Translations under genes and position numbers: made by a program
Part shown: positions 1 through 5,699 of the stretch, piece after piece
Position numbering within the stretch: the stretch's first letter is position 1
How the letters are laid out: every line of letters begins with the position of its first letter
DNA from: URHD0088 sp041488295
Lineage (GTDB): Bacteria; Pseudomonadota; Alphaproteobacteria; ATCC43930; CGMCC-115725
Length of the DNA stretch: 9,935 nt
Direction of reading: 5' to 3'
NCBI GenBank assembly: GCA_041488295.1
Contig: JBGPOZ010000184.1
Coordinates: forward strand, 1 to 9,935
Notes under the pieces: generated by a model
Database searches by the model: none
Told to the model about the DNA's origin: nothing
What the model saw: only the letters and a program-made list of their open reading frames with translations

Positions 1-807
1 CATGGAGAACGCCTCGATCGCCGGCGCCTGCCCGAAGCGGCCGACCGCGACCGAGAGACCGGTCGCGCCGAATTGGCCGCATTGCGATACGCGGAACCCC
101 CGGCTAGGCGAGGCCGCGATCGGCTTGCCTGAATCGTCGATGGGCGACGCCCAAATCCGCGGTGTCGAAGAGGGTGGGGGTTGCCCCGCGCCTTTCGCCG
201 CGCTCGAGCTCGAATCCTCGAGCATGCCGGGCTGAGCGATGGGATAGAGCACTTGCGGCCCCGGTTTCGGCTGGCCGTTCTGTCGAGCGCATTCGAAGAC
301 GACATCTGCGAGATAGCCATCGCCGGCCGTGCTGCTGGCGCGGAATCCGGCGACGACGTAGCCGTGCGAGCAGAACATGTTCTCGGCGAGATTGCCGCCC
401 TGGGGGTTGCCGGCGAAGGTGCCGAGATAAGGCGTGCCGCCCTCGCCCCATAGACACCCGTCCGACCTGCATACGACCGGCGCACAAACGACTTGCAGAA
501 ACTCGACGACCGTGCCGCGCCGAATCCGCGCGCCGATCATGGCGTCCTGCGGCTTGCAGCGCAGCGCCCCGACTTGCAGATAGGAATGGTTGCCGGAGCC
601 GCCGAGCTGCTGCGTTTCCTTCTCATAGGGCCGCGCATTGTTCTCGAGCGTGCCCCGCGGCAGTGGCTGACCGAGATCTTGGGGGCTGGAAGGGATATCG
701 CCGTATTGATGCGTCTGCGCGGCGACCGGTTGCGGCATGGCAGTCGCAAGAAGCCCAAGCAGCACGCCGGTTGCCGAAATGCGCAAGAGCATGCTGATCG
801 CCGTCAT
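1..807 (-). CDS. Secreted Cys-containing protein of unknown function (partial, 3' end beyond window)
   Basis: The frame is open on the minus strand from an ATG at 807-805 to the left edge, giving 269 codons with no stop; the C-terminus is missing. A Shine-Dalgarno-like GGGAAG lies 9 bases upstream (minus strand, 822-817). The N-terminus is a clear Sec signal peptide: a short basic start, a hydrophobic core (GVLLGLLATAM) and a likely cleavage after PVAA, before QTHQY. The mature part has six or more cysteines. One segment reads roughly C-x(6)-G-x-R-x-R-x-G-x-V-x-F-x(4)-C, followed by VVC and GC, then FCSHGYVVAGF and a closing C. A later CGQFGATGLSVAVGRFG resembles the start of a second copy, so a repeated disulfide-bonded beta fold is plausible. 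I do not recognise a named family. It is probably periplasmic or extracellular. It is divergent from the exported protein gene at 1107. The gene is well supported; its function is unknown. Confidence 0.8.
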   Translation of the reverse strand, partial: MTAISMLLRISATGVLLGLLATAMPQPVAAQTHQYGDIPSSPQDLGQPLPRGTLENNARPYEKETQQLGGSGNHSYLQVGALRCKPQDAMIGARIRRGTVVEFLQVVCAPVVCRSDGCLWGEGGTPYLGTFAGNPQGGNLAENMFCSHGYVVAGFRASSTAGDGYLADVVFECARQNGQPKPGPQVLYPIAQPGMLEDSSSSAAKGAGQPPPSSTPRIWASPIDDSGKPIAASPSRGFRVSQCGQFGATGLSVAVGRFGQAPAIEAFSM

Positions 808-1106
808 GTCGCAAGTCTTCCCGGTGAACGTCGCATCGAGGGTATCAAGAGCGCGCCGTGTCCTCAAGAACGGGAACGCCCCATCATGCTCGCAGTCGAG
901 GGCGGTGACGGAGCGACCGTCAGCCACTTGCGCTCGCATCGAGATGCAGGCAACAATTCGCCGCGGCGCCGACGGAAGGGGCCGTGCTGCGCAAGCTGCC
1001 GCATGAGAGCAGCCGCCGGCTCGGAGTTCTTCCGCAGAGAATGGGACATGTCGACCGCCGGCATTGCGCTGCACTTACAGTAAGCCGCGTTTGGAGGGCG
1101 GCCGCG
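808..1106. promoter_or_regulatory. Divergent intergenic region between two exported-protein genes
   Basis: About 300 bp separate the starts of the two divergent genes, so promoters for both must lie here unless the rightward gene uses an earlier start. I found no convincing -35/-10 pair on either strand. A broken inverted repeat spans 928-953: TTGC/GCAA outer arms and GCATC/GATGC inner arms, with small internal loops. It could be a hairpin or a regulator site. Short open frames on both strands here (for example about 1002-1083 on plus and about 864-1061 on minus) show no recognisable protein and no good ribosome site, and I do not call them. Confidence 0.35.
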
Positions 1107-1766
1107 ATGCATCCGATTGGTTTGCCGCCGCGCAGCGCGCCAGGGGGGAGCGGGCGTCGGAGTTGGCGAGGATACCGCCGTCTTCTGCACCGCTATGGCG
1201 CCGCCGCACTCCTCATTCTCGGCGCCGTTTCGCTCGGCTGTCTTGGCCCGATTCACGCCTACGCCCAGAGTGGCGCCCCAGGCGATGCGGACGACCCCGA
1301 CACGGTTTTGTGGCAGGCGGTCAACCCGCAACATGCAAGCGAGCTTCACGCCTATCTGCGCGCTTATCCGCGCGGCGCGCATGCGGCCGAAGCGCAAGCG
1401 AAATTGGAGGCGCTGGAGCGGCCGCAGCCGCCGCCGCAAATCGTCATCGAGGGTGTTCCGAAGGTGATCAACACCGCAACCTTGCAGATCAACGGTCGGA
1501 ACGTCCCGCTCTTCGGCGTGCTGCCAACGAAGGGCGCCGATTCCGAGCAGGTTCTGCAGCTCTTTTTGCGCGAGCAGGGCAACTCCGTGACCTGCCGCTC
1601 GCTCGAAAACGACACCAAGCGCTTTTCCTGCCTCACGACCACTGGGGTCGACGTCGCAAAGGCCGCGCTCCTCAATGGCGCCGCGCGTGTTGCGGACGAT
1701 GCACCCTCTGACTATCATGCCCAGGAGGACGCAGCTCGTGCGGCGCACAGGGGGGTTTGGAAATAG
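1107..1766 (+). CDS. Exported protein with YLxxYPxG-type motif and degenerate SNase-like domain
   Basis: Translates to 219 aa from ATG 1107. GGAGGG at 1093-1098, 8 bases upstream, favours this start over an in-frame GTG at 984. Residues 1-30 are arginine-rich (including GRRSW, weakly Tat-like). A hydrophobic segment follows at about 31-47, with likely signal cleavage after AYA53. Residues about 63-103 carry LWQAV...ELHAYLRAYPRG...AKLEAL, a motif I know from the stalk regions of bacterial caspase-like and envelope proteins. Residues about 112-219 resemble the thermonuclease (SNase) fold: a PLFGV strand, VTC and FSC cysteines (C163, C175), VDVAKAALLNGAARV, and a terminal Y...E.AAR...RGVW. The usual IDAPE-type segment is replaced by VLPTKG and the GR catalytic motif is absent, so nuclease activity is unlikely. 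A binding or structural role in the periplasm is inferred. The N-region before the hydrophobic core is unusually long. Confidence 0.82.
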   Translation: MHPIGLPPRSAPGGSGRRSWRGYRRLLHRYGAAALLILGAVSLGCLGPIHAYAQSGAPGDADDPDTVLWQAVNPQHASELHAYLRAYPRGAHAAEAQAKLEALERPQPPPQIVIEGVPKVINTATLQINGRNVPLFGVLPTKGADSEQVLQLFLREQGNSVTCRSLENDTKRFSCLTTTGVDVAKAALLNGAARVADDAPSDYHAQEDAARAAHRGVWK

Positions 1767-1864
1767 CAGCGCCAACCGCGATTGTCGCATGTGACTCGCA
1801 GCGCGCTTGGTGAGTATCGAAAATCGCTGGCCGTATTTCAGAAGCGAGGCAATGCCTGCGCGCC

Positions 1865-1901
1865 GACCAGCTCTTCTGGTCCAGCCGTCCGCAAGAGACG
1901 G
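1865..1901 (+). other. Two adjacent hairpins in the leader of the lipoprotein gene
   Basis: Two perfect short inverted repeats lie side by side. GACCAG (1865-1870) pairs with CTGGTC (1876-1881) around a 5-base loop. CCGTC (1885-1889) pairs with GACGG (1897-1901) around a 7-base loop. No T-run follows, so a terminator is unlikely. They lie 42 bases before the chosen ATG at 1943 and would sit in its 5' untranslated region if transcription starts upstream. A role in mRNA stability or regulation is speculation. No clear promoter was found in the 176 bp gap between the flanking genes. Confidence 0.3.
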
Positions 1902-1942
1902 AGAAGACAACGGACTAAGTGGTTGGGGAGATGGAGGATTTC

Positions 1943-2470
1943 ATGTGGGGTCGGCTATTCAGGGCTCGTTTCCTGTTGATCGTCGTTGCGGCCATTTCAT
2001 TGGCTTCATGCGCAAATAGCGACAACAACCTGTTCGGCATGGGCCAGCGCGAAGCCATCGGCACGGGCGGCGGCGTCGCCGCGGGCGCGCTCGCGGGCGG
2101 GCTCATCGCTCATAACGCTACCGGCGCCGTCATTGGCGGGGTGCTCGGCGGTATCATCGGCAATCGGATCGGAGCCTATCTCGACGACAACGAGAAGCGC
2201 CGGTTGGCTCTGGCGACGAACCGCGCGGCCGAAAGCGGCAAGACTGGACAGAAGGTGAGTTGGAGCAATCCCGGCCCGTCGGGACAGGGACCGACGGCGT
2301 CAGGCTGGGTGATCCCGCGCTCGAATGCTTACATCAACGCCAACGGCCAGACCTGCCGCGACATGACCCAGAACGTCACCAAGAATGGGCAAAACGATTC
2401 CGACGACGTCACCGTCTGCCGCTCGGTGAGCGCGAACGGGACATCGTCCTGGGTGATACCGCAAAGCTGA
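1943..2470 (+). CDS. Glycine-zipper lipoprotein, 17 kDa surface antigen type
   Basis: Translates to 175 aa from ATG 1943, which has GGAGG at 1933-1937, 5 bases upstream. In-frame starts at 1919 (GTG) and 1931 (ATG) are possible but have worse ribosome-site spacing. Residues 1-22 form a lipoprotein signal peptide with lipobox LAS-C23, so the mature protein should be lipidated at Cys23. The next residues (ANSDNN) lack Asp at +2, which by the enterobacterial rule fits outer-membrane delivery. Residues about 40-77 form a glycine zipper (GTGGGVAAGALAGG... GGVLGGIIGNRIG), as in Rickettsia 17 kDa antigen and OmpA/SlyB-like small lipoproteins. A basic helix (NEKRRLALATNRA) follows, then a C-terminal domain with C138 and C159 and repeated WVIP motifs (122-125 and 170-173). 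The role is probably envelope integrity. A terminator-like structure follows. Confidence 0.9.
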   Translation: MWGRLFRARFLLIVVAAISLASCANSDNNLFGMGQREAIGTGGGVAAGALAGGLIAHNATGAVIGGVLGGIIGNRIGAYLDDNEKRRLALATNRAAESGKTGQKVSWSNPGPSGQGPTASGWVIPRSNAYINANGQTCRDMTQNVTKNGQNDSDDVTVCRSVSANGTSSWVIPQS

Positions 2471-2500
2471 GCATTTCAAAACGGCTCTGCTGCGAGGTAA

Positions 2501-2539
2501 CGCCCGAGAGCGTGGCGCCGATCTGCGCGGGCGGTTTTT
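2501..2539 (+). terminator. Candidate intrinsic terminator after the lipoprotein gene
   Basis: CGCCCG (2501-2506) is complementary to CGGGCG (2528-2533), with extra G:C-rich pairing possible inside the 21-base loop. The right arm is followed by one G and then TTTTT at 2535-2539. It lies 31 bases after the lipoprotein stop codon and 54 bases before the next gene. If real, it separates the envelope-protein genes from the srf cluster. The loop is long and the T-run short, so it may be weak or permit read-through. Confidence 0.4.
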
Positions 2540-2592
2540 CATCCCACGTAGCGAGGTTGCAGGGCGGCAAGCGTCGATCGAGGTAAATAGTG

Positions 2593-4263
2593 ATGGCCAC
2601 ACCATCCTTTATTTGCAAGACCGACCGATTGGGACTGACACCGATCGAGGTCGGCGGCAAGCCGGTCATCCAGCTTTCCGAGCAACTGCACGACACCGTG
2701 CTCCGCCAGTGCGGGCGCGAGGCCGCGAATCTCTTTGCCGATCCGGTTGCCGCCGCCGATGGCGGCAGCATCAGTTGGTATGCCGAGACAGGCGGCGAAC
2801 CTCAGCCGCTCAACACGCTCGATGCCGAGAAACGGCACGCGCCCGAGGAGATGCTGCGCGCGCAACTGACCAAGCTTGCGCCGCTGCTTGCCGATCCTGA
2901 GGCCGGCCAACTCCTCGCCGCCGCGCTGCATGTTGCATCGCCCGAAGACATCCTCGTGGTCGACGGCCGCCCCATCCTGGTGAATTGGGGGCTGGTGCCG
3001 AATGCGGCGGCGGCGAGTAGATCCTCTCTCGCCCGTCACTTCGCCGAGATGCTTGGTGCTTACGCGCCTTTTCCGCCGCCGAATGCGAGCGCCGTACGGG
3101 CCGCCACCGTGACTCCGCCATCACCGGCCCCGACGGTTGCGCCGACGCCGGAAATCGCCTCCACGCCCGCCATGCCCGCGCCGCCGCCCGCCGTCGCATG
3201 GCGCGCCCCCGTCATCGCAGTGGCGGCCGCCGCGCTGGTCTTGCTCTGTCTCACCTTTCCCGGCGTGCTGATGTACTGGTCCCAACCGAGCCAGCCGGCG
3301 GGTCTGCCTGGCGCGCTTGCCTCGGCGCGCGATCTCCATGAAGCGTTGATGCAAAAGATCGCCGAGCTTCAGGCGGGTCTGGTGGCGGCGATCTGCGAGC
3401 CAGGCAAGGGGCTCGCGCCGCCCGACGGCAAACCGGGGACGGCAACGCTGCCGCCGACCGATCCAGGGCAAGTGAAGCCGCCGCCAGGTACGCCCCCCGG
3501 AATGAAGGCACCAGCCAATTTCGGGGAGTTTCTCGACAATTCGATCGTGCTCGTCGTCGCGCCAGAAAAGGACGGCGTCGGCTGGGGAAGCGGCTTCTTC
3601 ATCGGGCCCAAGACGATCGTGACCAACAACCATGTCATCAAGGAGGCCGATCGGTCCCAATTGTTCGTGATCAATCGGGCGCTGGGCAAACCCACCCCTG
3701 TCACCGTTCGCGCGGCCACCGATACCATCGTCGGAAAAGAGATCGCTCCCGATTTCGCCGTCCTCGAGATCGCCGGCGACGGCCCGTCCGGCCCGCCGAT
3801 GTCGCTGTCGCAATCGGCCGATCGCCTTGAGGACATTGTCGTTGCCGGCTTCCCAGGCATCAACATCGAGAACGACGCTTCGCTCAAGAAGCTGTTGAGC
3901 GGCGCCGATCCGGGTTCGATACCGGAAATGGTCGCAGATCCGGGCGCGATCGTGCAGTTGCTCGCGCACCAGGATCCACCGCTGGTCGGCGTCAATGCCG
4001 CGATCAATGGCGGCAACAGCGGCGGTCCCCTCGTCGATTACTGCGGCCGCGTCCTCGGCGTGAACACCTTCACGGCTCACGACAGCAAGCGCGGCGAGTC
4101 CGGGTATTATGCTTTGGCCACCGCGGGATTGATGAAATTCCTCGACAGCAACAGCATTCAGTACGGCAAGGCGGACGACCCCTGCAATCCGCAGGCGGTC
4201 GCGAGCGCGGCCGGGCCGACCGCGTCGCCAGCGCCGGCGCCGGCGCCCGGCGCCAAGCAATAG
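2593..4263 (+). CDS. SrfA-like N-domain / transmembrane helix / trypsin-like serine protease fusion
   Basis: Translates to 556 aa from ATG 2593. A GTG directly before it (2590) is an equally spaced alternative; GAGG at 2580-2583 serves either. Residues about 1-135 form a cytoplasmic domain with SWYAE (61-65), PQPL and VDGRPILVNWG (123-133), closely paralleling the N-domain of the next gene. Residues about 155-202 are Pro/Ala-rich. One transmembrane helix spans about 207-228, followed by a short helix and a Pro-rich linker. Residues about 310-525 are an S1/HtrA-type protease domain with a full catalytic triad: His347 in TNNHVI, Asp387 in PDFAVLEI and Ser476 in GGNSGGPL. No PDZ domain is seen. 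A Pro/Ala tail ends the protein. Topology is N-in, so the protease should face the periplasm. The stop codon TAG overlaps the next gene's ribosome site, so the two genes are co-transcribed. Protease activity is likely; the substrate is unknown. Confidence 0.9.
   Translation: MATPSFICKTDRLGLTPIEVGGKPVIQLSEQLHDTVLRQCGREAANLFADPVAAADGGSISWYAETGGEPQPLNTLDAEKRHAPEEMLRAQLTKLAPLLADPEAGQLLAAALHVASPEDILVVDGRPILVNWGLVPNAAAASRSSLARHFAEMLGAYAPFPPPNASAVRAATVTPPSPAPTVAPTPEIASTPAMPAPPPAVAWRAPVIAVAAAALVLLCLTFPGVLMYWSQPSQPAGLPGALASARDLHEALMQKIAELQAGLVAAICEPGKGLAPPDGKPGTATLPPTDPGQVKPPPGTPPGMKAPANFGEFLDNSIVLVVAPEKDGVGWGSGFFIGPKTIVTNNHVIKEADRSQLFVINRALGKPTPVTVRAATDTIVGKEIAPDFAVLEIAGDGPSGPPMSLSQSADRLEDIVVAGFPGINIENDASLKKLLSGADPGSIPEMVADPGAIVQLLAHQDPPLVGVNAAINGGNSGGPLVDYCGRVLGVNTFTAHDSKRGESGYYALATAGLMKFLDSNSIQYGKADDPCNPQAVASAAGPTASPAPAPAPGAKQ
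4231..4254 (+). repeat. GC-only self-complementary stretch at the 3' end of the protease gene
   Basis: Overlapping copies of the palindrome GGCGCC encode the Ala/Pro tail. The stretch contains only G and C and could fold into a strong stem 7 bases before the stop codon and about 8 bases before the next gene's ribosome site. It may simply reflect Pro/Ala codons in a GC-rich genome. An effect on coupling to the next gene is speculative. Confidence 0.4.
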
Positions 4264-4274
4264 GAGCGCGAACC

Positions 4275-5588
4275 GTGGCGATCAAAGTCGCGACCCGCTC
4301 CGCCTCCGGACTCCGCGCGCAGGGCACCGGCGGCCAGACCGCGCTCTCAGCGTATCAGACGATCGATCACTATCTGCGCCGCGCCTTGTCGCCCGCCCAC
4401 GCCGATCTCTTCGCAGAGCCGAATGTGGCGGGGCAAGGCGGTGCCATCGATTGGTACTCGGAGGTCGCGGCGACTGTCCCGCCGCAGCCCTTGACGGCTG
4501 TGCCGCCCGAGCGCGGCGCCGCCCTCTATGCCCGCCTCGCCACCCTCGTCAACGACATCAGAGCGCGCGCCGAAGAGCTCAGGAATTCCTCGCGCCAGAG
4601 CGACCGCCTCCTCGGTCAGCTGCTTTTGCTCGCCCTCGAAGTGCCGGGCGAGGACTGCATCTATGCGATCGGCGATCAGCCCATCTTGATCTTTTGGGGC
4701 CATCTCGCCGATGTGCCCATGCCTCAATCAGGCGTCATCGACCGCATGATCGCGGCATCGCGCAAGACGAAGGTCGCGCCAGCGGCAAGCGCGGCAACGC
4801 CCGCCGCAGAGGTCGCCGCCACAGCCGCGGCGGCGGTTATGCCGGTGGCCTTGGCCGCCAAGCCGCCTCGCTATCGCTGGCTGCCGCCCGTGTTGTGGAG
4901 CGTCTTCACCGTTCTCTGCGTCGTCATCGGCTTCGAACTGCTGCGCGCCTGTGGTCTCGGCCTGCCCGGGCAAGACGATGTCAGCCGGCTGCTCGTCAAT
5001 TATTGTCCGCTGCCGATCAACGACGCCGCCGCGCTCGAGCTGCAGAACCTCCAGAGCCAGAACTCCATCCTTCAGGGGCAGCTCGACAGGTTGCTCGGCC
5101 AAACCGCCGGCAGGCAGAAGCAATGCGCTTTGCAGCCGACGCCGGTGGTCGTCCCGCCGATACAACCGCCGATACAGCCGCCGGTAAAGCCTCCCGCGAA
5201 ACCCAGCGAGCCAGGACAACAGCTGCAGATTCCCGAAAAACCGACCAACAAATCCTTCCTCTCCGGCTGCTGGGGAGGTCCCTCGAACATCGACAACAAG
5301 CCGGTCATGGAGCGGTACTGCTTCAATGAGAACGGCGAAGGGAAAGTGACGTTCAGCGGCCAGGATGGCTTGCAATGCGAGGGCGCAGTGCACGCCACAT
5401 TGGTCCAGCCGGGCCCCCACCTCGTCATTCGGCGCGAGCCGAGCCAGTGCAACAATCAACAATCCATCATCGCCCGCACCATCAATTGCGCGCAGGATTC
5501 GCAGGGCCAGACCGAGTGCACCGAAAATCAAAACGGCACACCCTTCGGGATCACGCTGCGGCGCCTCGCCGGTCCGGCGGCGCAGTAA
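4275..5588 (+). CDS. srfA: SrfA-family single-pass membrane protein
   Basis: Translates to 437 aa from GTG 4275. AGGAG at 4262-4266 overlaps the upstream TAG stop and is 8 bases away, which fixes the GTG start. Residues about 20-145 are a cytoplasmic domain with HADLFAEP (42-49), IDWYSE (58-63), PPQPL and GDQPILIFWGH (133-143), shared with the protease protein just upstream. An Ala-rich linker follows, then one transmembrane helix (about 204-223). Residues about 248-276 look like a coiled coil (ALELQNLQSQNSILQGQLDR). A Pro-rich stalk at about 288-325 contains PPIQ/PPVK repeats. Residues about 327-432 form a Cys-rich exported domain starting FLSGCWGG, then YCFNENGEG and several more Cys (C368, C392, C405, C415), likely disulfide-bonded. 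This layout and the position before srfB/srfC match SrfA-family proteins as I recall them; the family call is from memory of the pattern. A sensor, adaptor or anchor role is inferred. Confidence 0.8.
   Translation: MAIKVATRSASGLRAQGTGGQTALSAYQTIDHYLRRALSPAHADLFAEPNVAGQGGAIDWYSEVAATVPPQPLTAVPPERGAALYARLATLVNDIRARAEELRNSSRQSDRLLGQLLLLALEVPGEDCIYAIGDQPILIFWGHLADVPMPQSGVIDRMIAASRKTKVAPAASAATPAAEVAATAAAAVMPVALAAKPPRYRWLPPVLWSVFTVLCVVIGFELLRACGLGLPGQDDVSRLLVNYCPLPINDAAALELQNLQSQNSILQGQLDRLLGQTAGRQKQCALQPTPVVVPPIQPPIQPPVKPPAKPSEPGQQLQIPEKPTNKSFLSGCWGGPSNIDNKPVMERYCFNENGEGKVTFSGQDGLQCEGAVHATLVQPGPHLVIRREPSQCNNQQSIIARTINCAQDSQGQTECTENQNGTPFGITLRRLAGPAAQ
5154..5201 (+). repeat. Four degenerate 12-bp tandem units encoding PPIQ/PPVK/PPAK
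   Basis: The 12-base unit CCGCCGATACAA occurs at 5154-5165 and again with one change at 5166-5177. Two diverged units follow (PPVK and PPAK). Together they encode residues 294-309, a stretch of the proline-rich stalk that would hold the Cys-rich domain away from the membrane. Such a repeat could vary in copy number between strains. Confidence 0.6.
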
Positions 5589-5615
5589 GGCCGGCCAATG
5601 GCACGTCGTGGCATT
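5589..5615. promoter_or_regulatory. GGCCGGCC and adjoining 19-bp near-palindrome between srfA-like gene and srfB
   Basis: Directly after the TAA stop of the upstream gene lies the perfect palindrome GGCCGGCC (5589-5596). It is immediately followed by AATGGCACGTCGTGGCATT (5597-5615), whose two halves are inverted copies with one mismatch. The central spacing is too tight for a good RNA hairpin loop and there is no T-run, so a protein-binding site is at least as likely as a terminator. The 111 bp gap here is the largest within the srf cluster. I found no clear promoter in the rest of it. Confidence 0.3.
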
Positions 5616-5699
5616 GCAACAATCTTTGAGGCGGGTAAACTCGACCAGGGATTAGGTGACGCGCATCGGCGTCCCTCCCCCATGGGCTGAGGAGAGCGA

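Noticed and set aside
162..1083. Plus-strand open frames over the left region, including frames at 162-797 and 493-1083
   Set aside because: They are antisense to the signal-peptide-bearing minus-strand gene (1-807), are Arg-rich shadows, and have no domain. The 26-codon tail at about 1002-1083 alone is too weak to call.
1800..1850. Possible promoter with TTGGTG and a later GTATTT
   Set aside because: The spacing is about 20 bases and the -10 match is poor, not enough to call a promoter.
864..1910. Minus-strand open frame of 348 codons across the SNase-like gene
   Set aside because: Most of it is antisense to a gene with a signal peptide and recognisable motifs. Its end near 864-1061 falls in the divergent gap but shows no good ribosome site or known protein.
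3121..4260. Minus-strand open frame of 379 codons opposite the protease domain
   Set aside because: The plus frame has an intact protease triad and ribosome site; the reverse frame has no domain.
4451..5531. Alternative frames on both strands over the SrfA-like gene
   Set aside because: The frame starting at GTG 4275 has a ribosome site, transmembrane helix and Cys-rich domain. The others are Arg/Ala-rich by-products.
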